This document shows positions 1-5,740 of a stretch of DNA of 5,740 nt, one piece after another. The stretch's first letter is position 1, and every line of letters starts with the position of its first letter. This DNA is from JBBIJH01 sp037446075 (GTDB lineage Bacteria; Bacteroidota; Ignavibacteria; UBA10030; JAHEZR01), in assembly GCA_037446075.1 (NCBI GenBank), contig JBBIJH010000176.1:1-5740 (forward strand), in the 5' to 3' direction. Both the position numbers and the translations under genes were made by a program. Below the pieces are notes generated by a model that had not been told where the DNA came from, made no database searches, and saw only the letters and a list, made by a program, of their open reading frames with translations.

Positions 1-50
1 ATGTGTGGCACTTTTAGTGCAAAGGTAAATATTTTCAGTGGAAGATGCTA

Positions 51-224
51 CTAGGAGAGGCGAGTTAACAAAAGGTTTGTTTTGGTTCTGCGCATTACTT
101 CTGTCGCAACCTGCTCGTGGTACTCACTATCCATGATTACTCCAGCCAGGACAAAAACAGGGTATTGAAGATCGATCTTCGTCAGGCTGTGACCCCCAGA
201 TTCATCAAGAAAGAGGATCTTCAT
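51..224 (-). pseudogene. Truncated DUF3800-family protein, N-terminal remnant
   Basis: The frame starts at an ATG (224-222) and encodes 57 residues before two consecutive TAG codons (53-51 and 50-48). The start reads MKILFLDESGGHSL, followed by KIDLQYPVFVLAGVIMD and SEYHEQV. From memory, this is the hallmark N-terminus of DUF3800 proteins (DESGDH, then a PVFVLGGVI-like strand). That family has an RNase H-like fold, is usually well over 200 residues long, has unproven function and is common in accessory and defence-related regions. Here the usual acidic residue after DESG is Gly11 (GGT instead of GAT or GAC), and the frame closes where the family continues. Reading one base earlier at the TTTT run around 75-78 keeps the frame open to the window edge, but those residues do not clearly match the family. 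There is no Shine-Dalgarno site before the ATG. It begins 26 bases after the URO-D-like gene on the same strand. Family call fairly sure; pseudogene status likely, though a sequence error is possible. Confidence 0.62.
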
Positions 225-250
225 GATTTCTGTTTTTGGCTATGGGATTG

Positions 251-1405
251 CTACTTAGCGTACACCCCATATTCCTGCAATGTGTCCCACATTGCCATAA
301 TGTTCTCTGGCGGCACATTACCCTGAATGTTGTGAACCGTGTTGAAGACAAATCCCCCGCCGGGCATGAAGTCTCGCAGCCGCCGTTTGACATCTTCTCG
401 CACTTGCTCCTGAGTCCCATTTCCCAGAACATGCTGTGTATCTACACCTCCACCCCAGAATACCAGATCTTTCCCAAACTCTCGTTTTAGTTCTGCAGAA
501 TCCATCCCAGCGGCACTCACCTGAACGGGATTGATGATGTCGACGCCGATCTCAATGAGATCAGGGATCACCTCGCGAATAGAACCGCACGAGTGAAAGA
601 ACACCTTTGCTTCACTGTGCGAGTGAATGAAATCAAAAAGCTCTTTGTGTCTCGGCTTCACCAGCTTCCGATAGATTTCAGGTGAAATGAGCAACCCGTC
701 CTGGCCGGCGAAGTCATCTGCATCCTGGACGACATCGATGGAGTCGCCGAGGATCTCGAGAGCTCGAGCCCAGTACGCGAGCTTCAACTCGAGCACTCGA
801 TCCATGATCTTGCAAGCCAGCTTGGGATTAGCCACCCAGTCGACAAAGTAGTCTTCAAAGCCGCGTACCCAGGCGAAGATCTCCATGATGCCAGCGCACA
901 TATTTCCCACAACAACTGCGCGCTTTTCTTCTTCCATTACTCGCTTCGCTGTTTCTTTCAAACCAACGAACCGCGCCGGATCAAGCGGATCAGGCCACGG
1001 GAACTGATCGATGTCTCCTTCCGTAATGGTTCCTTTCAACGGATGATCAAACATATCGTAGTACCATCCGCCGTCTCTTGGCATTCGCCAGCCGATGTGG
1101 AATTCATCGTAGAAGTAGGTGTACTCAGGCATTTCTTTGATCTCGATCTTGTACGTGGCAGATGAACGGGGAGAAACACTGCGTACATCAACGCCAAGTT
1201 TTTGCATCACATCGTCGTCAACATGAACGATTTGCTGGATGATGTCGACGATTCTCGGCTCCACCCGGGGGAGCCCGAGATATTCTCGTAGTGCCTGATA
1301 CGCCTTGATGTGGATACCCGAGACAACGGTGCCGCCGAGGTCGAACGGCACACGATCCGGCTCCTTGTGTTTGAGGGTGGTGAGCACTCTCTCTCGGGAG
1401 GTCAT
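251..1405 (-). CDS. Uroporphyrinogen decarboxylase-like (URO-D/MtaA superfamily) protein
   Basis: The protein has 384 residues, a usual length for the cytosolic TIM-barrel URO-D superfamily. That superfamily covers HemE and the methylcobamide:coenzyme M or corrinoid methyltransferases (MtaA, CmuA). Visible family marks are ERVLTTLKHKEPDRVPFDLGG at 5-25 (key residues E15, P16, D17, R18, P20), the H271-S-C273-G motif typical of the zinc-binding HxC of MtaA-like members, the strand WGGGVDTQ at 317-324, and the tail VHNIQGNVPPENI at 357-369 seen in many uncharacterised members. The N-terminus lacks the HemE pattern, so a role in heme synthesis is unlikely; a methyltransferase-like role is inferred. 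No corrinoid-binding protein or activator lies next to it. The ATG at 1405 is chosen because homology begins there and AAGGAG lies at 1425-1420, although 14 bases is a long spacing. The frame stays open upstream to a TTG at 1495, but that extension is not family-like. Substrate unknown. Confidence 0.9.
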   Translation of the reverse strand: MTSRERVLTTLKHKEPDRVPFDLGGTVVSGIHIKAYQALREYLGLPRVEPRIVDIIQQIVHVDDDVMQKLGVDVRSVSPRSSATYKIEIKEMPEYTYFYDEFHIGWRMPRDGGWYYDMFDHPLKGTITEGDIDQFPWPDPLDPARFVGLKETAKRVMEEEKRAVVVGNMCAGIMEIFAWVRGFEDYFVDWVANPKLACKIMDRVLELKLAYWARALEILGDSIDVVQDADDFAGQDGLLISPEIYRKLVKPRHKELFDFIHSHSEAKVFFHSCGSIREVIPDLIEIGVDIINPVQVSAAGMDSAELKREFGKDLVFWGGGVDTQHVLGNGTQEQVREDVKRRLRDFMPGGGFVFNTVHNIQGNVPPENIMAMWDTLQEYGVYAK

Positions 1406-1478
1406 GGTCGATTTTCCCGCTCCTTGCTTGCCAGCGAAAAGATAACATTTCGAGGGCTCAGATGCTATGGAACCCCCT

Positions 1479-1506
1479 TTGAAGTTTATCAACAAAAGTG
1501 TAAATT
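1479..1506 (+). promoter_or_regulatory. Weak candidate promoter for the AlkD-like gene
   Basis: TTGAAG (1479-1484) and TAAATT (1501-1506) are spaced by 16 bases; each matches four of six sigma70 consensus positions. They lie in the 150-base divergent spacer between the URO-D-like and AlkD-like starts. The fit is modest and could be chance in an AT-rich stretch. On the minus strand a TTGATA (1492-1487) also occurs, but without a good -10 partner. Nothing else is recognisable in this spacer. Confidence 0.2.
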
Positions 1507-1555
1507 AAACAACCATGAGAGCTTCTTGCAACTGAGAATTCCTAATGAACACGCC

Positions 1556-2257
1556 ATGAATCCAAGATCGACCGATTCGATCCTACGTCATCTCCAAGCT
1601 CTTGGAAGTCCCGAAGCCGTCAGGGGGATGGCACGGTTTGGTATCAAGAGTGCAACGGTATACGGCGTCTCGGTCCCTGAACTTCGGAAGACAGCCCGAC
1701 GGATTGGAAAGGATCACAACCTTGCGCAACAGCTCTGGTCAACGGGTGTGCTGGAGGCGCGCATCTTAGCCGCTCTCGTCGAGGAACCCGAGAAAGTAAC
1801 AGGAGCTCAGATGGATCGCTGGGCAGGGGACTTCGACAACTGGGCAGTGTGCGATGGTTGCTGTAGCAACGTCTTCGATCGAACCCCGTTCGCGTGGAAG
1901 AAAGTGGTTGAGTGGAGTCGTCGCAAGGAAGAGTTTGTGAAGCGGGCAGCGTTCTCTATGATGGCTGCCCTTGCAGTTCACAACAGGGAGGAAAGCGACG
2001 GGAAATTCCTCAGGTTTTTTCCTCTTATCAAGCGAGAGGCAATCGATGAAAGGAATTTTGTAAAGAAAGCGGTCAACTGGGCGCTCCGACAGATCGGGAA
2101 GCGGAACTTGAATCTCAATCAACATGCGATCCAAGCAGCAAGAGAAATTCAGAAGCTTAATTCGAGAAGCGCACGCTGGATCGCATCGGATGCCCTTCGT
2201 GAGCTCGCTAGCGATGCCGTACGCCGTCGATTGCGGAAAAAGAGCCGAGGGAACTGA
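1556..2257 (+). CDS. alkD: DNA alkylation repair protein, AlkD-like HEAT-repeat glycosylase family
   Basis: This 233-residue protein matches the whole length of the AlkD-like family (PF08713), whose studied members excise bulky or cationic alkylated bases such as 7-methylguanine without flipping the base. Visible motifs in order are RFGIKS near 27-32, GVSVPELRK at 37-45, IGKDHNLAQQLW at 50-61, EARILA at 67-72, DFDNWAVCD at 92-100, EFVKRAAF at 126-133, DERNFVKKAVNWALRQIGKR at 164-183 and ARWIASDALREL at 206-217. Trp96, Asp100, Arg130 and Trp175 fall where the DNA-binding and catalytic Trp, Asp, Arg and Trp of Bacillus cereus AlkD are expected (positional match by eye). The tail is very basic (RRRLRKKSR). 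The ATG at 1556 is the only in-frame ATG before the homology; the longer open frame back to 1310 is antisense to the URO-D-like gene. The Shine-Dalgarno site is poor. The symbol is family-level. purE follows 85 bases later on the same strand, across a pyrimidine-rich spacer with no clear terminator, so co-transcription is possible. Confidence 0.92.
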   Translation: MNPRSTDSILRHLQALGSPEAVRGMARFGIKSATVYGVSVPELRKTARRIGKDHNLAQQLWSTGVLEARILAALVEEPEKVTGAQMDRWAGDFDNWAVCDGCCSNVFDRTPFAWKKVVEWSRRKEEFVKRAAFSMMAALAVHNREESDGKFLRFFPLIKREAIDERNFVKKAVNWALRQIGKRNLNLNQHAIQAAREIQKLNSRSARWIASDALRELASDAVRRRLRKKSRGN

Positions 2258-2342
2258 ATAAAAAGCAATTTGACCTTTCTCCTTTCTTTTCCAATTTTCT
2301 CATCAGGAAACGAATTACTCTCAAACTCTCACAAAGAGCTCC

Positions 2343-2858
2343 ATGGCAAAGAAGAAAAAGATCAGTTCTCCGGAAGGGCGGTTCGGCCCGCTCGTTGGCA
2401 TCATCATGGGAAGCAGCTCCGATGCAGAAGTGATGGAGCCAGCGAAAAAGACGCTTGCGGACTTCAGCGTCGCATGTGAGTTCAAAGTTCTATCAGCTCA
2501 TCGAAGCCCAGACGAGACATTGCGCTACGCAGAACAAGCCTCCGATCGTGGGATTGAGGTTATCATCGCCGGTGCGGGTGGCGCTGCGCATCTCCCAGGC
2601 GTCATCGCGGCAAAGACGCTTCTCCCGGTCATCGGTGTACCCATTAAATCCAGGGCTCTCAATGGTCTGGATTCTCTCCTATCTATTGCACAAATGCCAT
2701 CAGGGGTGCCAGTGGCAACGGTTGGAATTGATGGCGCGGCGAACGCGGCCCTGCTTGCGCTCAGGATACTCGGGACAAAATACCCGGAAATCCGGCAGAA
2801 GCTGGTTCGTTACAGGGACGATCTTCGCCAGAAGGTCTTGAGCGCGAAGTTGGAATAA
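2343..2858 (+). CDS. purE: 5-(carboxyamino)imidazole ribonucleotide mutase (PurE)
   Basis: PurE converts N5-CAIR to CAIR in de novo purine synthesis, as a cytosolic octamer in known members. The 171-residue length fits class I PurE, with a short lysine-rich N-terminus (MAKKKK). Motifs in order are IIMGSSSD at 20-27, SAHRSP at 51-56 with His53 matching the catalytic histidine, AGAGGAAHLPG at 76-86, PVIGVP at 95-100, QMPSGVPVATVGIDGAANAA at 117-136, and a basic C-terminal helix. All key positions are intact. The start ATG has a weak purine stretch (AAAGAG) five bases upstream, and the family's conserved core begins soon after. A purK partner, often adjacent, is absent: downstream comes a terminator hairpin and a convergent gene. 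The upstream 85-base spacer is pyrimidine-rich, with TTGACC but no good -10 site. Product call is secure. Confidence 0.97.
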   Translation: MAKKKKISSPEGRFGPLVGIIMGSSSDAEVMEPAKKTLADFSVACEFKVLSAHRSPDETLRYAEQASDRGIEVIIAGAGGAAHLPGVIAAKTLLPVIGVPIKSRALNGLDSLLSIAQMPSGVPVATVGIDGAANAALLALRILGTKYPEIRQKLVRYRDDLRQKVLSAKLE

Positions 2859-2884
2859 AGCGAGTTCTCTCTCGGGGCCACAAA

Positions 2885-2914
2885 AAAGGCGCCTCGGCAA
2901 ACGGCGGCGCCTTT
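2885..2914. terminator. Bidirectional intrinsic terminator between convergent genes
   Basis: AAAGGCGCC (2885-2893) pairs perfectly with GGCGCCTTT (2906-2914): a nine-base-pair, GC-rich stem with a 12-base loop. It begins 26 bases after the purE stop. On the plus strand the stem ends in TTTGTGT; on the minus strand it ends in TTTTTT, so the better U-tract serves transcripts coming leftward from the barrel-like gene. It probably terminates both convergent transcripts. Confidence 0.85.
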
Positions 2915-2920
2915 GTGTCA

Positions 2921-3096
2921 TGAATTCCCCAACACGTGGAGTTCAGTTCAGCAGGATCTCTGAAACTGGTTGGGGCAACTCCTGCTCCCACAGGGCCGAC
3001 CATTCCATTCCCGAGAATAGGCTGGAGGGTGTACATAAGCTCTACACTCGAGAACTTGAAATTCAATCCGCCTGTCAAGGTAGCTTCCGTCCAATC
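2921..3096 (-). pseudogene. Coding-like 3' remnant of the barrel gene, beyond an in-frame amber codon
   Basis: Directly after the TAG at 3099-3097 the same reading frame continues without a stop through this whole stretch and on into the terminator. Its first part reads DWTEATLTGG, then LNFKFSSVELMYTLQPILGN. This has the alternating polar/hydrophobic residues of two paired beta strands joined by a short turn, like the end of an outer-membrane barrel. The later part (MVGPVGAGVAP and onward) is less convincing, and no natural stop is seen before the terminator, so the left limit is arbitrary. I infer that the original protein extended past 3097. Alternatively the gene really ends at 3097 and this is a chance open frame. 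Confidence 0.4.
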
Positions 3097-4354
3097 CTAG
3101 CCAAATAACCCAGATGTTCTGCTCATATTATTAATTTGACCAAGATTGTACTTATAGAAGCGCACCTGAGCGCCCAGTCGAAATTCCAGCCATTGGTGAT
3201 CCGTCATCCAATGTATCCCTACTCGCAGAATATGGTTGTGGAAATCGGGAAAGGCCTCTACTGTCTTGAAATTCGGGGAGAGGGTAGGAATACCGGGCGT
3301 TGGTGTAGCTTCTCCTGCCTCCGCCCACGTATTGCTCGTGATTGGTTCGTAGATGGACTCCAACCCCCATGTGGACCGCGCCGTCTTCTTTACCATGCCC
3401 AGACCAACGTTATACGCAACGGTGGTTCCCGGGTCGCGGGGGATACTGGCAAGAGCATAGTTCGGACTCTTCGGATAATCCTTCCAGTTCACCGTCAGGA
3501 TGCTTCCAACTTTCCACCCACCCCCGAGCTCTCGCTTGGATGAGCCGTGTAGAGCCCATTGCTTGCTCTCATCGCGATTTGTCTCGGTGCGAAAGGCCGT
3601 CGGTATCTGATCCCTCTGTTGCTGGCTACTGTAGGTAACGTCGTGCATTGCTTTGAAGAGTCCTCGCTCAACGAGGAACCCCAGTTGATCCTCATCAGTA
3701 AGATCACTAACAATCCCAACTTTGAGAGATCGGGAACCTCCTGACTGCCGGATATCATAACTTTCCGGATAGAGCAACGTCACTCCATCGATCGCTTGAT
3801 AATCTGCCCACGTGACACTCGCCGCAACCGATACTTTCGAGCCAGGCAGTCGAGTTCCAACCAGTCGGAAAATGTATGCATTGTTGCTGATATCTTTCTC
3901 TATTTGCGGTGCGGCAACAACATCGAGAATGATCGGCGCCGAGATCGATAGATTGGATTCCTCCGTGGCAACACTCTGATAAGCCACGAGTCCCCCGACA
4001 AAAAAATTTCTGGTCCTGAAGAACGCACCAAATGGGATCGAATTGATCAAGGCACCGATGTACTTTGAAGAACCAGATGCCGTGGACACCGGCCTTCCGT
4101 CGTCGTTGCTCCAGCTATTCTCAATGGGGCGGAGAAAAACTGAACTCTTTCGATGCGATATGCTTTGGCAGGATTGAGAAGCGGATCGGTAAGCGGATCG
4201 ACGGAAGCGATCGAAAGGTTTCCCATCCCTCTCGACAGCGAGGGCTGAAATTCCGTTTGATTGCCCACAATCACCGGACCTCAATCCCTTGGCCAAGAAG
4301 CGGTCTGGTGATCACCGATATGAAGACGGCATAAAAACAGTGTATTCTCCTCAT
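3097..4354 (-). pseudogene. Probable outer-membrane beta-barrel protein, broken by two frameshifts
   Basis: The gene starts at ATG 4354 behind a perfect AGGAGGT. The first frame gives MRRIHCFYAVFISVITRPLL and GQGIEV, a signal-peptide-like start, then hits TGA at 4273-4271. Reading one base earlier at 4277 gives PVIVGNQTEFQPSLSRGMGN and then SVDPLTDPLLNPAKAYRIER, typical of the start of mature Bacteroidota-type outer-membrane barrel proteins. That frame must step back one base again at the CCCC run (4129-4126) to enter the long frame IENSWSNDDGRPVS and onward, which runs about 340 residues to TAG at 3097. The long part is rich in amphipathic strands (for example VSVAASVTWADY, WKVGSILTVNWKDY, LEFRLGAQVRFYKY) and lacks transmembrane helices. 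Both lesions look like loss of one base. The rebuilt protein would have about 419 residues up to the amber codon. Specific family not recognised. Sequencing error is an alternative explanation for the frameshifts. Confidence 0.72.
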
Positions 4355-4358
4355 CGTG

Positions 4359-4365
4359 ACCTCCT
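4359..4365 (-). promoter_or_regulatory. Strong Shine-Dalgarno site of the barrel-like gene
   Basis: On the minus strand AGGAGGT stands four bases before ATG 4354. It is the best ribosome-binding site in the window and fixes the start of the broken gene in a frame different from its long downstream frame. This supports the frameshift reading rather than a start at the TTG (4296) of the long frame, which lacks such a site. Confidence 0.8.
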
Positions 4366-4489
4366 GTAGATTCATGGGTTGTTCTATTCTCGCATTGTGG
4401 CAAGCTTGCTTTCACCGATGAACTAGTTATATAACGACCGTCATACTCGCTGCCCGTAAAGTGATATTTCTCAAGTTCGGTAAATTGTA

Positions 4490-4518
4490 TTGATAACTGC
4501 GCTGGAGATAACTATATT
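4490..4518 (+). promoter_or_regulatory. Near-consensus sigma70-type promoter for the exporter gene
   Basis: TTGATA (4490-4495) and TATATT (4513-4518) each match five of six consensus positions and are separated by exactly 17 bases. Transcription would start near 4525, giving a leader of about 127 bases before the exporter ATG at 4652. It lies in the 297-base divergent spacer 4355-4651. The rest of that spacer shows a GTTATATAAC palindrome (4426-4435) toward the barrel-like gene but no second convincing promoter. Confidence 0.6.
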
Positions 4519-4534
4519 GAAACGAGACGAGTAA

Positions 4535-4615
4535 ATGGAAACAGCCACCGCCGCGAAGCAATGCGATTCACAACTGGCTTGCATCTGGGCAACCTGGGCG
4601 GGAATTTCCACATGA
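4535..4615 (+). CDS. Possible 26-residue leader ORF ahead of the exporter
   Basis: ATG at 4535 opens about 10 bases after the predicted transcription start and closes at TGA 4613-4615. The peptide starts METATAAKQCDSQLACIW and ends in TWAGIST. It is in the same frame as the exporter gene but separated from it by two stops (4613 and 4634). There is no clear Shine-Dalgarno site, only GAGACGAG just upstream. It may be a chance ORF; the alternatives are a regulatory leader peptide or simply untranslated leader. No family recognised. Confidence 0.15.
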   Translation: METATAAKQCDSQLACIWATWAGIST

Positions 4616-4651
4616 GGGCAGGGGATGTTCCTGTGAGTACGTTGTTCTTGT

Positions 4652-5740
4652 ATGAAGATAGGAAGTGAATTACAGGGCATTCAGAAGCACAGAAGAGGAG
4701 CCCTAACCTCGCGACTGAGAGAGTTGACGCTCCTGAATGGTCAGTTAAGCTGGAGACAGACGTTCGCTGCGTTGAGACACCCAAACTACCGCCTGTGGTT
4801 CTGGGGACAGCTGGTTTCTCTCTTTGGGACGTGGATGCAAACAACGGCGCAAGGCTTCTTAGTTTATGACCTCACGCGTTCGCCTGTCTATCTCGGCTAC
4901 ATTGGATTTGCCTCTGGTCTTCCCACATGGTTTCTTACTCTGCACGGCGGGGTGATCGCAGACCGCGTGCCACGACGAGCGTTGATCCTGGTCACACAGA
5001 CCTCGATGATGGTCCTGGCATTTATTCTCGCTCTGCTGGCCTTTCTTCACGTCGTGCAGCCATGGCATATCTTAATCCTTGCCTTTGGAGTTGGTGTTGC
5101 AAATGCTTTTGATGCACCAGCGCGACAAGCCTTCATCATTGAGCTTGTCGACCGTGAGGACCTTGCCAACGCTATTGCCCTTAACTCGGCGATGTTCCAA
5201 TCAGCGACAGTTGTCGGCCCTGCGGCCTCTGGAGTGACGTATGCACTCTTCGGTCCGGCGTGGTGCTTTACAATCAACGGAATCACTTTCGTTGCAGTCA
5301 TTGTTGCACTTTTTTTAATGAAGCTCAAAGCACACCCAACGGTGCTCCCGCGGGCATCGGCTTTTGTTGAGCTGAAAGAAGGCCTCCAGTACGTTCTACA
5401 CCATCGAATGGTGCGCACCTTGTTATTGATCGTGGCTGTGACGAGTTGGTTTGGGATATCGCTGACGACGCTGATCCCAGCGTGGACCGTGACAATCCTG
5501 GGCGGCCATGCTGCTACGAACGGCATTCTCCTGTCCGCCCGTGGCGTTGGTGCTCTCGTCGGCGCGCTGGTGATTGCTTCCCTTGCCCGAACTGAATTCA
5601 AAGGTCGATTGTTAACATGGGGAACTCTCGCCTTGCCAGTTTTCCTCTTTGCATTCGCTGTTGTACGTTGGCTGCCGCTGTCATTGGTAGCCCTTTTCGG
5701 TATCGGGGTTGCATCAATCTTTATCCTGAACTTGGCGAAT
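4652..5740 (+). CDS. Major facilitator superfamily exporter (EntS/MFS_3-like), 3' end beyond the window
   Basis: The visible 363 residues have no stop and continue past the right edge. After a hydrophilic start of about 43 residues, NYRLWFWGQLVSLFGTWMQT (45-64) begins the first membrane helix, as in MFS_3-type proteins (the enterobactin exporter EntS group). The loop motif GGVIADRVPRR (99-109) is the MFS motif A equivalent, and ANAFDAPARQAF (150-161), AIALNSAMFQSATVVGPAASG and AWCFTINGITF follow in the order usual for this subfamily. Roughly nine or ten of twelve inner-membrane helices are visible. Known relatives export siderophores or drugs by proton antiport; the substrate here cannot be told. 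ATG 4652 is the only in-frame ATG after the stop at 4634, but it lacks a Shine-Dalgarno site and the N-terminus is somewhat long, so a TTG at 4724 or 4772 is possible. It is expressed divergently from the barrel-like gene, probably from the promoter at 4490-4518. Confidence 0.9.
   Translation, partial: MKIGSELQGIQKHRRGALTSRLRELTLLNGQLSWRQTFAALRHPNYRLWFWGQLVSLFGTWMQTTAQGFLVYDLTRSPVYLGYIGFASGLPTWFLTLHGGVIADRVPRRALILVTQTSMMVLAFILALLAFLHVVQPWHILILAFGVGVANAFDAPARQAFIIELVDREDLANAIALNSAMFQSATVVGPAASGVTYALFGPAWCFTINGITFVAVIVALFLMKLKAHPTVLPRASAFVELKEGLQYVLHHRMVRTLLLIVAVTSWFGISLTTLIPAWTVTILGGHAATNGILLSARGVGALVGALVIASLARTEFKGRLLTWGTLALPVFLFAFAVVRWLPLSLVALFGIGVASIFILNLAN

Noticed and set aside
1406..1495. 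A perfect Walker A-like string (GKQGAGKST) in the 5' extension of the URO-D-like frame, starting from a TTG.
   Set aside because: The URO-D superfamily has no P-loop. The string is encoded by the ribosome-binding region just before the real ATG at 1405, and the rest of the extension resembles no domain, so it is a coincidence.
1310..1555. Open plus-strand extension of the AlkD-like frame back to 1310.
   Set aside because: It is antisense to the start of the URO-D-like gene, and AlkD-family similarity begins at the ATG at 1556.
3136..3638. Two plus-strand open frames opposite the barrel-like gene.
   Set aside because: They are antisense to a frame with clear strand-like periodicity, have no ribosome-binding site and no known motif.
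4126..4140. Programmed minus-one frameshifting at the T5 or C4 run of the barrel-like gene.
   Set aside because: No canonical slippery heptamer with a downstream stem was seen, and a second, separate shift plus an amber codon in the same gene makes decay or sequence error simpler.
4426..4435. Ten-base palindrome GTTATATAAC as a possible operator or -10 region for the barrel-like gene.
   Set aside because: Short AT-rich palindromes are common by chance; there is no second copy and no well-placed -35 element.
4512..4844. A 110-residue minus-strand open frame over the spacer and the exporter start.
   Set aside because: It overlaps the near-consensus promoter's downstream region and the exporter N-terminus in antisense, and its composition is not protein-like.
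5047..5601. A 184-residue minus-strand open frame, rich in Arg, Thr, Ala and Ser.
   Set aside because: It lies fully antisense to the well-supported exporter gene and shows no recognisable domain.

Overview
The window reads as an ordinary chromosomal stretch of a bacterium with roughly balanced base composition. No tRNA, rRNA, CRISPR array, insertion sequence or phage gene was found. The outer-membrane barrel-like pseudogene implies a diderm (outer-membrane) bacterium. Its style (short signal peptide, then an 'RGMGN...NPAK' segment and many amphipathic strands) recalls Bacteroidota/Chlorobiota/Ignavibacteria-type genomes. This taxonomic lean is an inference from style only. One very good sigma70-type promoter and a perfect Shine-Dalgarno site argue against a typical Bacteroidetes sensu stricto expression signature.

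Layout, left to right. A broken DUF3800-family gene lies on the minus strand (51-224). Just upstream of it on the same strand is an intact uroporphyrinogen-decarboxylase-like (URO-D/MtaA superfamily) gene (251-1405). After a 150-base divergent spacer come two plus-strand genes: a DNA alkylation repair protein of the AlkD HEAT-repeat family (1556-2257) and purE, the N5-CAIR mutase of purine synthesis (2343-2858). A strong hairpin with a T-run on both sides (2885-2914) separates purE from the convergent barrel-like gene (3097-4354, minus). That gene is spread over three reading frames and then meets an in-frame amber codon, after which barrel-like sequence continues. A 297-base divergent spacer holds a near-consensus promoter (4490-4518) and a leader. 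It feeds a major-facilitator exporter (4652 onward) that runs off the right edge.

The genes do not form an obvious pathway. AlkD-like repair and PurE are housekeeping functions, the URO-D-like protein is an orphan without a visible corrinoid partner, and the exporter has its own promoter. The most notable feature is gene decay: two of six protein-coding loci carry disabling lesions, while the four other coding regions are free of them. I found no convincing evidence of an undescribed multi-gene system.
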